From Pilimelia anulata (GTDB lineage: Bacteria; Actinomycetota; Actinomycetes; Mycobacteriales; Micromonosporaceae): a DNA stretch of 64,000 bases. Below are positions 15,716-24,409 of this stretch, piece after piece (positions within the stretch are counted from its first letter, which is position 1; every line of letters begins with the position of its first letter). The stretch is taken from NCBI RefSeq assembly GCF_014647895.1, contig NZ_BMQB01000007.1, positions 124,001 through 188,000 on the forward strand, written 5' to 3'. The notes under the pieces are model-generated. The model searched no databases. It was not told where the DNA came from and worked only from the letters and a program-made list of their open reading frames with translations. The translations under genes were made by a program, and so were the position numbers.

Positions 15716-18661
15716 GTGGTCATCAGGAACGCACCGCTGCCCCGGGTCAACCGCCGGGGCCGAGCGGCCATCACCGTCATTGCCGGGGCCTTCATCCTAT
15801 TCAGCGTGCTGAGCTGGGCGGTCCAGGCGTACACCGACTGGCTGTGGTTCGACGAGGTGCGCTTCACCGGCGTCTTCTCCACCGTCCTGCTCACCCGGCT
15901 GGTGCTCTTCCTCGCCTTCGGCGTCGGGATGGGCCTGGTCGTGGGCGGCAACCTGTACCTCGCGTACCGGCTGCGCCCGCTGCTGCGCCCGCACTCCGAC
16001 GAGCAGGCGACGCTGGAGCGGTACCGGATGCTGCTCACCCCCCGGATCGCCACCTGGCTGCTCCTCCCGGCGGCCGTGGTCGGGGTCTTCGCCGGCCTGT
16101 CGGCGCAGGCCCAGTGGGGGCAGTGGCTGCTGTTCCGCAACGGCGGCGACTTCGGCGTCGCGGACCCCGAGTTCGGGGTGGACGTCGGCTTCTACGTGTT
16201 CGAGTACCCGTTCTGGCGGTACCTGCTCGGCGCGGTCTTCACCGCCCTGGTGCTGTCGCTGGTCGGCGCGCTGGCCGTGCACTACCTGTTCGGCGGGGTC
16301 CGGCTGCAGGGCGTCGGCGACCGGATGACCAACGGGGCGCGGGCCCACCTGACCACGCTGGTCGCCCTGTTCGTGGCCGCCAAGGCGGTGGCGTACCTGC
16401 TGGACCGGCGCGGGCTGCTGCTCAGCCACAACGAGGCGACGAACCTGTACGGCGCCGGCTACACCGACGTCAACGCGCTGCTGCCGGCCAAGGAGATCCT
16501 CGCGTACATCTCCGTGCTGGTCGCCATCGCCATCCTCGTCTTCTCCCACGCGATCATGCGCAACCTGCTCTGGCCGGGCATCGCGCTGGCCCTGCTCGGG
16601 GTGTCCGCGGTGGCGATCGGCGGGCTGTACCCGGCCGGCGTGCAGTACTTCTCGGTCCGCCCCAGCGTGCCGAGCAAGGAGGCCGAGTACATCGACCGCA
16701 GCATCAAGGCCACCCGGACGGCGTTCGGGCTGGAGGGGGTGCAGTCGACGCCGTACGACGGGCCCAACACCTCGCCGCGGGAGGCCGCGTTCAAGACCGA
16801 CAAGGCGGTCGTCCCGAACATCCGGCTGCTCGACCCCGACCTGGTCTCGGAGACGTTCACGGCGCTGCAGCAGGTGCGCAACGTCTACGACTTCGGCGAG
16901 AAGCTGGACATCGACCGGTACGTCGTCGACGGCAAGCTCCAGGACTACGTGGTCGGCGTCCGCGAGGTGGCCGACGACCACCTGAGCGGCCAGCAGCGGG
17001 TCTGGCAGAACCGGCACACCGTCTACACCCACGGGTACGGCCTGGTCGCCGCGCCGGCCAACCGGGTCTGCAACGGCCAGCCCGCGTTCGTCTCCGGCTT
17101 CCTCACCGACGACGCGCGCGGCGGCGGCGACAGCCAGTGCAACGCCGACAAGGAGCAGATCCCGGTCACCGAGCACCGGGTGTACTACGGCGAGCAGCTC
17201 CCGCCGTACGCGATCGTCGGCAAGCAGCCCGGCGGCCGGGACGTCGAGTTCGACCGGCCGACCAGTGCCGAGCAGGCGAAGAGCGGCGAGGACCAGGTCA
17301 ACTTCACCTACGCCGGCGCCGGCGGCATCGAGGTGGGCTCGCTGACCCGGCGGCTGCTGTACGCGCTGCGCTTCACCGAGGGCAACTTCCTGCTGTCCAA
17401 CGCGGTGAACGACGAGTCCAAGCTGCTCTACGTCCGGGACCCGCGGGACCGGGTGCAGAAGGTGGCCCCGTTCCTCACCCTCGACGGCGACCCGTACCCC
17501 GCGGTCGTCGGCGGCCGGATCCAGTGGATCATCGACGGCTACACCAGCGCGAACACCTACCCGTACGCCCAGCAGGTCGACCTGGCCGCCGCCACCTCGG
17601 ACGCCTCCACCGGCCGCGGCACGGTCGCCCAGCAGCGGCAGGACGTCAACTACCTGCGCAACTCGGTGAAGGCCACCGTCGACGCGTACGACGGCACCGT
17701 CACCCTGTACGCCTTCGACGAGACCGACCCGATCCTGCGCGCGTGGAACGCCGCCTTCGGCGGCGACCTGGTCAAGCCGCGGGCCGAGATCCCCGCGGAG
17801 CTGATGGCGCACCTGCGGTACCCGGCGGACCTGTTCAAGGTCCAGCGCAACCTGTTCAGCCGGTTCCACGTCACCGAGAGCGGCGCCTTCTACCGCGAGT
17901 CGGACCTGTGGCAGGTGCCCAACGCGCCGGCCCTGCCGGACGCCGGGGTGAAGCAGCCGCCGTACTACCTGCTCACCCAGCTCCCCGGCCAGGCCGCCCC
18001 GCGGTTCCAGCTCACGGCCGCGCTGAGCCCGAAGGACCGGCAGAACCTCGCCGCGGTCCTGTCCGGCTCGTACGACGACAAGGGCACCCCGACCCTCCAG
18101 GTCGCCGAGCTGCCGTCCAGCTCGGTCGTGGCGGGTCCGATCCAGGTACACCAGGAGATGGTCAACGACGGCCAGATCCGACCGATCCTCAACGGTCTGA
18201 CCGCGGACGGCAAGGCCGTGGTCGAGTACGGCAACCTGCTCTCCCTGCCGTTCGACAACGGCATGCTGTACGTCGAACCGGTGTACGTGAAGAGCACGGC
18301 GAACGTGCGCGCGTACCCGACCCTGCAGTTCGTCATGGTCAGCTACGGCGACGCCCGGGCGATCGCGTCGACGCTGTCCGAGGGCCTCGAGAAACTCCTG
18401 GCCGCCGGGCGGAACCGACCGCCGGGCGGCGGCACGCCGACCCCCGGCCCCACCCCCACGCCGACCCCGACACCGGGTCCGACCGGTACGGCCACCCCGC
18501 CGAGCGTGGCGGCCGCCGCGGCGGAGCTGGACCGGGCGATCGCCGAGGTCCGGGCGGCGCAGCAGGCCGGGGACTTCGCCCGGTACGGGCGGGCGCTGCA
18601 GCGGCTGGAGACGGCGATGCGGAACTACCAGGCGGCGCGGGCGGCGTCCGGCGGGCGCTGA
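15716..18661 (+). CDS. UPF0182 family integral membrane protein
   Basis: A 981-aa protein, counterpart of Rv3193c. The N-terminal third has about seven membrane helices with the family motifs W-L-W-F-D-E-V-R-F-T and Y-L-L-D-R-R-G-L-L. The rest is a large extracytoplasmic domain (QQRVWQNRHTVYTHGYGLV, ESAFYRESDLW-like elements). The C-terminus has a Thr-Pro-rich linker (GGTPTPGPTPTP) and a helical tail. The function is unknown, though it is highly conserved in actinobacteria. GTG 15716 follows TACGCT (15704-15709) by six bases, a textbook leaderless start; GTG 15710 is an alternative. A hairpin follows the stop. Confidence 0.93.
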   Translation: MVIRNAPLPRVNRRGRAAITVIAGAFILFSVLSWAVQAYTDWLWFDEVRFTGVFSTVLLTRLVLFLAFGVGMGLVVGGNLYLAYRLRPLLRPHSDEQATLERYRMLLTPRIATWLLLPAAVVGVFAGLSAQAQWGQWLLFRNGGDFGVADPEFGVDVGFYVFEYPFWRYLLGAVFTALVLSLVGALAVHYLFGGVRLQGVGDRMTNGARAHLTTLVALFVAAKAVAYLLDRRGLLLSHNEATNLYGAGYTDVNALLPAKEILAYISVLVAIAILVFSHAIMRNLLWPGIALALLGVSAVAIGGLYPAGVQYFSVRPSVPSKEAEYIDRSIKATRTAFGLEGVQSTPYDGPNTSPREAAFKTDKAVVPNIRLLDPDLVSETFTALQQVRNVYDFGEKLDIDRYVVDGKLQDYVVGVREVADDHLSGQQRVWQNRHTVYTHGYGLVAAPANRVCNGQPAFVSGFLTDDARGGGDSQCNADKEQIPVTEHRVYYGEQLPPYAIVGKQPGGRDVEFDRPTSAEQAKSGEDQVNFTYAGAGGIEVGSLTRRLLYALRFTEGNFLLSNAVNDESKLLYVRDPRDRVQKVAPFLTLDGDPYPAVVGGRIQWIIDGYTSANTYPYAQQVDLAAATSDASTGRGTVAQQRQDVNYLRNSVKATVDAYDGTVTLYAFDETDPILRAWNAAFGGDLVKPRAEIPAELMAHLRYPADLFKVQRNLFSRFHVTESGAFYRESDLWQVPNAPALPDAGVKQPPYYLLTQLPGQAAPRFQLTAALSPKDRQNLAAVLSGSYDDKGTPTLQVAELPSSSVVAGPIQVHQEMVNDGQIRPILNGLTADGKAVVEYGNLLSLPFDNGMLYVEPVYVKSTANVRAYPTLQFVMVSYGDARAIASTLSEGLEKLLAAGRNRPPGGGTPTPGPTPTPTPTPGPTGTATPPSVAAAAAELDRAIAEVRAAQQAGDFARYGRALQRLETAMRNYQAARAASGGR

Positions 18662-18674
18662 TCGCGGTCGGCCG

Positions 18675-18716
18675 AGCGGGCCGCCATCGCCGTTGACGCG
18701 GCGGTGGCGGCCCGCT
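18675..18716 (+). terminator. Hairpin after UPF0182 gene
   Basis: A 12-bp stem (18675-18686 with 18705-18716), with further CGCCG/CGGCG pairing in the loop. Confidence 0.6.
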
Positions 18717-18784
18717 GCTTTCCGGGTTATCAGGGGGTTGAGCTGGGGTTATCGATGGGTGGCTATGGGGGGTGGGGAGCCGTT

Positions 18785-18814
18785 TTGGCGGGCGGTGGGT
18801 GGGTGCGCTACTGT
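18785..18814 (+). promoter_or_regulatory. Promoter of the initiator tRNA gene
   Basis: TTGGCG (18785-18790), an 18-base spacer and TACTGT (18809-18814) lie 11 bases upstream of the mature tRNA 5' end. Confidence 0.55.
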
Positions 18815-18825
18815 TAACAAGCCGA

Positions 18826-18899
18826 CGCGGGGTGGAGCAGCTCGGTAGCTCGCTGGGCTCATAACCCAGAGGTCGCAGGTTCAAATCCTGTCCCCGCTA
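18826..18899 (+). tRNA. Initiator tRNA-fMet (CAT)
   Basis: A 74-nt cloverleaf beginning CGCGGGGTGGAGCAG. Acceptor bases 2-7 pair with CCCCGC, while C1 faces U72, the unpaired first position typical of initiators. The anticodon stem has three G-C pairs (GGG/CCC) around CTCATAA with anticodon CAT at 18860-18862, and the T arm reads GTTCAAATCC. The CCA end is not encoded (the DNA continues CAA), so it must be added after transcription. A strong palindromic terminator follows at once. Confidence 0.97.
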
Positions 18900-18905
18900 C
18901 AACGG

Positions 18906-18941
18906 AAGTGGCCCCCCAGAGAATTCTCTGGGGGGCCACTT
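18906..18941 (+). terminator. 36-bp perfect palindrome terminating the tRNA gene
   Basis: Arms of 18 bases (AAGTGGCCCCCCAGAGAA and its complement) meet with no spacer six bases after the tRNA. The RNA hairpin would be very stable although no T-tract follows. Confidence 0.75.
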
Positions 18942-19010
18942 CGTGCTCGGCGCAGGCAGTGATCCGACCACCGCGACGGTGGTCGGCCCGGAGACGTTCG
19001 AGGGGGAGCC

Positions 19011-19484
19011 ATGGGGGACGCGGGCAGCCCGCCGCCGCCCGACGCCGCGGTGCGGGACCGCATCGGGGCCAGCTTCGCGCGGCAGGGCCTGATGCGTCAC
19101 CTCGGTGCCCGGCTGACCCACGTCGGGCCGGGCTGCGTGCGCATCGCCCTCGCCAACCGGCCCGAGGTGACCCAGCAGCACGGCTACATCCACGCGGGCG
19201 CCACCAGCGCCATCGCCGACACCGCCGGCGGTTACGCGGCTCTCACCCTGTTCCCCGCGCACACCGAGGTGCTCACCGTGGAGTACAAGATCAATCTCTT
19301 GGCCCCCGCCGCGTACGCGCACATCGAGGCGGTCGGGACCGTGCTGAGGTCCGGCCGGACGCTGACCATCTGCCGCTTGGAGGTGTTCGGCGACCCGGGC
19401 GACGAGCGGGTGCTCGTCGCGGCCGGCCAGCAGACCCTGTTCCGCGTCCCGGCCGACCCCGCCGCGCACCCGCCGTCCCGGTAG
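19011..19484 (+). CDS. PaaI-family hotdog thioesterase
   Basis: A 157-aa hotdog-fold protein of the PaaI/DUF4442 type, hydrolysing acyl-CoA thioesters in the cytoplasm. The core reads N-R-P-E-V-T-Q-Q-H-G-Y-I-H-A-G-A followed by I-A-D-T-A-G-G-Y-A-A, giving the H-G-x-x-H-x-G catalytic segment near residues 57-63, then the central strand V-E-Y-K-I-N-L-L-A-P-A. The length is normal for the family. The ATG at 19011 follows AGGGGGAG. It stands alone after the tRNA, so its pathway cannot be inferred. Confidence 0.9.
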   Translation: MGDAGSPPPPDAAVRDRIGASFARQGLMRHLGARLTHVGPGCVRIALANRPEVTQQHGYIHAGATSAIADTAGGYAALTLFPAHTEVLTVEYKINLLAPAAYAHIEAVGTVLRSGRTLTICRLEVFGDPGDERVLVAAGQQTLFRVPADPAAHPPSR

Positions 19485-19674
19485 GGCCCGATCGGGCCGT
19501 CCGGCACCGGCCGCTCCCTGCCGTTCGGGGTCCGTCCGGCGGGCCCGTCCGGTGCGGCGGCACGGCGGCGGCGACCGTCGCCGGGCCCGCGGGGTCGGCC
19601 GGTCCGGCCGCGACCCGCAGGCGCGGCGAGCGGCCTGCGGGTCGCGGCGGTGCGGGTCTGGCACGATCGGCGGT

Positions 19675-19905
19675 ATGCCGAACGGGAAACCAGGGGACAG
19701 CCCGGTCACCGACGTTGTCGTCCACCACCTCGCGGTCTTCGGTTGGCCATGCGACGACCTGATCCGGGAGATCGCGGAGCTGGGTGGCGGCGCCGAGTTG
19801 GCGGGACTGCACCTGCATGGCCTCGATCCGCGGTCCGGCGGGAAGCCCGACCTCGCCGTACTGGCGGAGCGACTCCGCATGGTCAGGGACCATCTCCCGC
19901 GTTGA
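19675..19905 (+). CDS. Small hypothetical protein
   Basis: A 76-aa acidic protein (MPNGKPGDSPVTDVVVHHLA start) with no signal peptide and no family I recognise; it has one Cys (G-W-P-C-D-D-L). CACGAT at 19662-19667 lies seven bases before the ATG, matching the leaderless pattern seen for many genes here, and a bidirectional hairpin follows the stop directly. Both support a real gene despite its size. Confidence 0.55.
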   Translation: MPNGKPGDSPVTDVVVHHLAVFGWPCDDLIREIAELGGGAELAGLHLHGLDPRSGGKPDLAVLAERLRMVRDHLPR

Positions 19906-19906
19906 C

Positions 19907-19943
19907 GACCCGGCCCCGCACCGTCGAATTCCGGGGCCGGGTC
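19907..19943. terminator. Bidirectional hairpin
   Basis: An 11-bp stem (GACCCGGCCCC with its complement at 19933-19943) and a 15-base loop lie between convergent genes. Confidence 0.6.
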
Positions 19944-19959
19944 CGTATGGCGGCCGAGG

Positions 19960-20982
19960 TCAGTAGGCGGGGCGGGCGTAGGTGACGGTGTACGGGTTGG
20001 CGGTGTTCACCACGAAGGGCAGCTTGCCGCCGTCGTCCTTGACGTAGGAGTTGATCGTCCAGGTGCCGCAGCCGGCGGCGGGCAGGTTGACGACGAGCGC
20101 CTGGGTGATCCGCGTGTGGTGCACCGAGCGGCTGACCGACGTGGTCGTCGGGTTGGTCGCCTGGACAGCACACGACCCCGTCGTGACCGACGGGGTGGCG
20201 ACCAGCCGGGCGTAGATCCGGGCCGTGTCGGTCCCCGACGAGTCCGGGTTGCCGGTGGGGCAGTGGTTGTCCTTCTGGTAGCAGCTCGTCGTGTAGATGT
20301 CGGAGACGGCGACGAACGACGTCGCGTTGGCCGCCGTCCGGTAGCCGCTCAGGACGTTGACCTGCGCGTCCTTGCCGTTGTCGAAGTACAGGTTGGCCGG
20401 GGTGTCGGAGACGACCTGGCGGCTGTGCGCCGGGTCGATCGGCCCGCTGATGTCACCCAGGAAGCCGGAGACGAGGGCGGCGGTCTCCTCCCCATCCGAC
20501 AGATCGCGGCCGACGTAGACGCGCTCGTGACACTCGTAGTCGCCCGCCTCGGGAGCCCGGAAGAGAATCCGGCCCATCAGTGTCTTGTCCGGCCCTCCGC
20601 GCAGCAGGTTCGGCCCGCCCGGCCACACGTCGGCCGTGGGCAGGGTGGATCCGCCGATCTTGTTGCAGGTGATCTTCATGCTCACCGATACGCGGCCGGG
20701 CTCGCCGTTCACCCTGGAATTCCCCACGACGGCCTCGGCGCGGAGATTGCGGGTGTCGCCGGCGGCCAGGCCGCGGAACTTCAGGGTGGCGCGGATCGCG
20801 CCCTCGCTGCCGGGCGGGTTCTCGGGCATCGTGGTCGGGGTGGCGCGGGAGATCGCGACGTAGTCCGGCACGGCATCGGCCAGCGCGGGTGCCGGTACGG
20901 CGATCGGGGATAGGGCGGTGAGCAGCGCGCCGATTGCGGCGGCGCGCCGGTGCCACGGTCGACGGCTGGGTAGTGCGTTCAT
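19960..20982 (-). CDS. Secreted hypothetical protein
   Basis: A 340-aa exported protein. Residues 1-37 form a Sec or Tat-like signal peptide (basic R-R-P-W-H-R-R, hydrophobic core, A-L-A-D-A cleavage region). The mature part is beta-rich, with Cys residues spaced to form disulfides (I-T-C-N-K, Y-E-C-H-E, S-C-Y-Q-K-D-N-H-C, G-S-C-A-V, G-C-G-T-W). No catalytic motif is visible and I do not recognise the family. The ATG at 20982 follows GGGAGGAA. It may be a structural or adhesive envelope protein. Confidence 0.7.
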   Translation of the reverse strand: MNALPSRRPWHRRAAAIGALLTALSPIAVPAPALADAVPDYVAISRATPTTMPENPPGSEGAIRATLKFRGLAAGDTRNLRAEAVVGNSRVNGEPGRVSVSMKITCNKIGGSTLPTADVWPGGPNLLRGGPDKTLMGRILFRAPEAGDYECHERVYVGRDLSDGEETAALVSGFLGDISGPIDPAHSRQVVSDTPANLYFDNGKDAQVNVLSGYRTAANATSFVAVSDIYTTSCYQKDNHCPTGNPDSSGTDTARIYARLVATPSVTTGSCAVQATNPTTTSVSRSVHHTRITQALVVNLPAAGCGTWTINSYVKDDGGKLPFVVNTANPYTVTYARPAY

Positions 20983-21264
20983 CGATCTTCCTCCCGTGGT
21001 GAGCGAACAGCGGCGGTGCGCCACCCGGCCGGGGTACCGCATGACCGGCGATCGGGCGGGGCAACCTGCGCCCACCCTGCGGGTCGATGCGGGCGGAAGC
21101 CCATGGGTCTGTCCGGTACTCGACAGCCATTCGGCAAACCGGGCCGATCGGTCCGCCGTGCGGCGGGTGGTGGCCGGCGGTGACCGGCGACCGGTCGGAG
21201 GCGACGGGAACGCGTACCGCCGGACGCGCTACCCGCCCGGTCGTCGCGGCGGGCGTCCGCCGGG

Positions 21265-21642
21265 TCAGTCGGCGGGGCTGACGTGGGCGGCGAGGAGGCG
21301 CCAGTCGGGGCCGCTGCGGATCCACGTGCGGGTGTAGCGGACGTGCGCCGTGAACGCCTCGCCCCGGAGCCGCCCCGCCAGCCGCCCGCGGAACCACGTC
21401 ACCCCGGTGTCGCCGGCCACCAGCGCGTCCAGCCCCTCCTCGGTGACCTCGGTCAACGCCTGTTCGCCCGAGCGTTGCAGCGCCAGGTCGTCCTGCTTGG
21501 TGTACATCCGCCCGTCCGGCCCGGTGAACCGGAGCCGGTCGTCGATGAGCCGGTCCAGGGCGTCGGCGTCGGCGGCGAGCTGCGCGGCCTGGAGGCGGCG
21601 GTCCGCGGCTCGGAGCGCGGCGAGGTCGGAGGCGTCGGTCAC
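21265..21642 (-). CDS. NTF2/SnoaL-like (DUF4440) protein
   Basis: A 125-aa alpha+beta-barrel protein of the nuclear transport factor 2 superfamily, DUF4440 branch. It begins with helix A-A-L-R-A-A-D-R-R-L-Q-A-A-Q-L-A-A-D and D-A-L-D-R-L-I-D-D-R-L-R-F-T-G-P-D-G, then H-V-R-Y-T-R-T-W-I-R-S-G-P-D-W-R-L-L. The GTG at 21642 has CAGGCT seven bases upstream on the minus strand (leaderless-type); an in-frame GTG-rich extension to 21678 is less likely. These proteins are small enzymes or binding domains; the substrate is unknown. Confidence 0.75.
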   Translation of the reverse strand: MTDASDLAALRAADRRLQAAQLAADADALDRLIDDRLRFTGPDGRMYTKQDDLALQRSGEQALTEVTEEGLDALVAGDTGVTWFRGRLAGRLRGEAFTAHVRYTRTWIRSGPDWRLLAAHVSPAD

Positions 21643-21756
21643 GCCCGCCAGCCTGGCCGCCCGCGGTACCGGCGGCAAGCCGTTCCGCCGCTGGCGTACT
21701 CCCGGCTCGACGCCCCGGATCCGCCCCGCGCCGGCTGGATCGGCGGCGGGGCGGGC

Positions 21757-22110
21757 TCATTCGTCGCACAGGGCCGCGCCGCTGATCAGGGCCCAGCCGC
21801 GCAGGGCGGCGTCGCGGGGGAGCAGGGCGGCGACGCCGTCGAGGACGAGGCGGCTGTGCAGGTCCACCGTGACGCCCGGTACGCCGTGCGGCAGCCGCGC
21901 GTGCCGGATGTGCGGGTGCACCTGCCCCGACCACCACCGGACCTCGGGCGGGCGGGTCGCCGCCGCGGCGAGGCGGCGCAGCTCGTGGGCCATCGACTCG
22001 GCGATGTACCGCCACGACGTGTGGGTGGCCGGGCGCTGGTCGACCAGCGCGGCGAGGGCCAGCAGGTGCTCGGGGGTCAGCGTTCCCGGCGGGCGTGGGT
22101 GCGGCGACAT
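21757..22110 (-). CDS. Hypothetical protein
   Basis: A 117-aa protein (MSPHPRPPGTLTPEHLLAL start) with an N-terminal helical half and a C-terminal half containing P-G-V-T-V-D-L-H-S-R-L-V-L-D-G-V-A-A. Two Trp pairs (V-R-W-W, S-W-R-Y) are notable. I do not recognise the family. It diverges from the HTH/TPR regulator 122 bases away, which may control it. Confidence 0.55.
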   Translation of the reverse strand: MSPHPRPPGTLTPEHLLALAALVDQRPATHTSWRYIAESMAHELRRLAAAATRPPEVRWWSGQVHPHIRHARLPHGVPGVTVDLHSRLVLDGVAALLPRDAALRGWALISGAALCDE

Positions 22111-22232
22111 CGTTACAGCACAGTGGACGCGGGCGCGGCTGTCCCCATGTGCGGGACCATGCGGGGAACGGGTGGTGCTGTGGGCATGGTGCGCCGCTCG
22201 GGCGGGCGGTAGCGTCGCGGTGGGAGGTGCCG

Positions 22233-23609
22233 ATGTCCGGGGGTACGACGTCCACACCGAACGGTGCGCTCGGCGCGCTGATCGCCGAGGCCGGCTGCTC
22301 CTGGGCCGGGCTCGCCCGGCGGATCAACGCGGCCGGCGCCGACGAGGGGCTGGCGCTGCGGTACGACTACACCGCCGTCCACCGCTGGGTCCGCAAGGGC
22401 GAGCGGCCGCGGCCGCCGGTGCCGGCGCTGATCGCCCGGGTGCTGTCCGAGCGGCTGGGGCGGCGGGTCACGCCGCCGGACCTCGGCCTGCGCGACGGCG
22501 AGTCGGTGGCCGCGCGCGGGCTGCGGTACGCCGGGACGGCCGGCGGGGCGATCAACACGATCATCGACCTCGGGCGGGCCGACCCGGACGGGCGCGGGGC
22601 GATCGAGGCGCCGTTCATCGTCGCGGCTCTCGGCGGGCCCAGCCGGGACTGGCTGCTGGCCCAGCTCGCCGAGTTGGCCACCGAGCGCGGGCCGCGCCGG
22701 ATCGGGCTGCGCGAGGTGGCCGGGGTGCGGGACATGTTCGCGCTGTTCCAGGAGCTGGACGTCATGCGCGGCGGCGGGCACGCGCGGACCGCGCTGGTGC
22801 AGTACCTGAACGGGTACGTGCTGCCGCTCGTCGCGCGCGAGCACGAGCCCGGCGTGCGCGCGGCCGTGCAGGAGGCGGCGGCCGAGCAGGCGTACCTGGT
22901 GGGCTGGATGGCCTACGACGACGGGGCGCACGGGCTCGCCCAGCGGTACCTCATCCAGGCCCTGCGGCTCGCGCAGGAGGCCGGGGCGGCGGCGCTGGGC
23001 GCGCACATCCTCGCCGGCATGTCCGACCAGTCGAACCTGCTCGGGCACCCGCGGGAGGCGCTCGCGCTGGCCCGGGTCGGGCGGCAGGGGATCGGCGACG
23101 CCGGATCGCCCGCGTGCCTGGCCGACCTGTACGTGCTGGAGGCGCGGGCGCTCGCGGCGCTCGGCGACGGCGCGGGCGCGGCGGGTGCCGTGGCGGCGGC
23201 GGAGCGGGCGTTCGGCCTGGTGGACCGTGCCGCGGAGCCGGAGTGGGCGCGGTACCTGGACGCGGCGTACCTGTTCGGCGAGGCCGCGCACTGCTTCCGC
23301 GACCTGGGGCGGGCGGCCGAGACGGCGCGGTTCGCGGGCGAGTCGATCGCCGCCGCGGCGGCGCAGGGGCGGGCCCGGCGGGGGGCGCTGAGCCACGCGG
23401 CGCTGGCGGCGGGCCACCTGGCGGACGGCGAGGTGGAGGCCGCGGCGGCCGCCGCCGGCCGGGTGCTGGAGCTGGCCGCCGCGGTCGACTCCTCCCGCTG
23501 CCGGGCGGCGGTCCGGGACCTCGACCGCCGCCTCGCCCCGCACGCCACCCTCCCGGCGGTGACCCGCTTCCGCGCCCGCGCCGTGGAACTGTTCGGCCTC
23601 GCGGCCTGA
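22233..23609 (+). CDS. HTH regulator with TPR-like C-terminal region
   Basis: A 458-aa protein of the actinobacterial type that joins an N-terminal XRE-like helix-turn-helix (residues ~8-60: L-I-A-E-A-G-C-S-W-A-G-L-A-R-R-I-N, then Y-D-Y-T-A-V-H-R-W-V-R-K-G) to a long helical, tetratricopeptide-like region (~180-455). The middle segment (~95-170, V-A-A-L-G-G-P-S-R-D-W-L-L) is typical of this group. Such proteins are regulators related to NsdA/BldD-network factors; partners are unknown. The ATG at 22233 follows GGGAGG. It may regulate the divergent small gene. Confidence 0.8.
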   Translation: MSGGTTSTPNGALGALIAEAGCSWAGLARRINAAGADEGLALRYDYTAVHRWVRKGERPRPPVPALIARVLSERLGRRVTPPDLGLRDGESVAARGLRYAGTAGGAINTIIDLGRADPDGRGAIEAPFIVAALGGPSRDWLLAQLAELATERGPRRIGLREVAGVRDMFALFQELDVMRGGGHARTALVQYLNGYVLPLVAREHEPGVRAAVQEAAAEQAYLVGWMAYDDGAHGLAQRYLIQALRLAQEAGAAALGAHILAGMSDQSNLLGHPREALALARVGRQGIGDAGSPACLADLYVLEARALAALGDGAGAAGAVAAAERAFGLVDRAAEPEWARYLDAAYLFGEAAHCFRDLGRAAETARFAGESIAAAAAQGRARRGALSHAALAAGHLADGEVEAAAAAAGRVLELAAAVDSSRCRAAVRDLDRRLAPHATLPAVTRFRARAVELFGLAA

Positions 23610-23692
23610 CCCCCCGCGCCACCCCCCCCGTGCCGCGCGCTCGGGAGGATGGGGTGGCGCACCCATGAGGGGTGGATTCGGTACGTGCGGAC

Positions 23693-23721
23693 TTGTCGAT
23701 CTTCACTGGACCGGTTAGGAC
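23693..23721 (+). promoter_or_regulatory. Promoter of the CHRD gene
   Basis: TTGTCG (23693-23698), a 17-base spacer and TAGGAC (23716-23721) lie about 105 bases upstream of the CHRD start. Confidence 0.45.
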
Positions 23722-23827
23722 TTCGCGCCCTGCCCCTCGCGGCGGCGGCGGCCGGGTCGGCGGGGTTCTACGCTGCCGGGCGGTGGTGCGCAGGGTGCGC
23801 GCCCGACGGCGGAAGGTGAACCCCGCA

Positions 23828-24259
23828 ATGCGTACGCTCCTCACCGCGGCGACCATCGCCACCGGTACCGTCCTCGCCGCGGTCGTGGCGCCGCCCCCCG
23901 CGCTGGCCGGCACCGTGCACGACGTGCACCTCACCGCCGAGGAGGTCGTACCGCGGCCGGGGCCGGCGGGGGCGCACGGGTCGGCGAGCCTGGACTTCGT
24001 CCTGCACGATGGGCGGCTCTGCTACACCCTCGGGTACGCCGGGATGGCCGAGCCGACGGCGGCGATGGTGCACCAGGGGCCGTACGGGGTGGCCGGGCCG
24101 GTGGTCGTGGACCTGGACATCGCCGGGAACGGGGTCGCGGCCTGCATCGACGCGGACAACGACGTGCTGTTCCGGGTGGCCGCCGCGCCGGACATCCACT
24201 ACCTGCAGCTCCACACGCCGGACTCGCCCGGCGGCGCCATCCGCGGCCAGCTCGGCTGA
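23828..24259 (+). CDS. Secreted CHRD-domain protein
   Basis: A 143-aa exported protein. Signal peptide residues 1-28 end at P-A-L-A-G. The mature part is a single CHRD (chordin-type) beta domain: H-L-T-A-E-E-V-V-P at the start, G-S-A-S-L-D-F-V-L-H-D-G-R-L-C-Y-T-L in the middle and L-Q-L-H-T-P-D-S-P-G-G-A-I-R-G-Q-L at the end, the usual family ending. Two Cys may form a disulfide. Bacterial CHRD proteins are secreted and of unknown role. The ATG follows GGAAGGTGAA. Confidence 0.85.
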   Translation: MRTLLTAATIATGTVLAAVVAPPPALAGTVHDVHLTAEEVVPRPGPAGAHGSASLDFVLHDGRLCYTLGYAGMAEPTAAMVHQGPYGVAGPVVVDLDIAGNGVAACIDADNDVLFRVAAAPDIHYLQLHTPDSPGGAIRGQLG

Positions 24260-24268
24260 GCCCGCCCC

Positions 24269-24317
24269 GGCCGCCCGCGACGCCGACCGCTGGGGGCCGC
24301 CCGCGACGCCGACCGCT
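24269..24317. repeat. 23-bp direct repeat
   Basis: Identical 23-base units beginning GGCCGCCCGCGACG at 24269-24291 and 24295-24317, separated by three bases, just downstream of the CHRD gene. Confidence 0.75.
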
Positions 24318-24409
24318 CGGGCCGGCCGCCGGGCCGACCCGGCGGCGTCGGCTGAGCGGCGTGCGGCGCGCGGGGAGTGGAGCGGGGTGATCGCGGGTAG
24401 CGGACGGTC

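Noticed and set aside
18826..18941. tRNA-linked integrated element
   Set aside because: No integrase, excisionase or direct repeat of the tRNA 3' end was noticed downstream.
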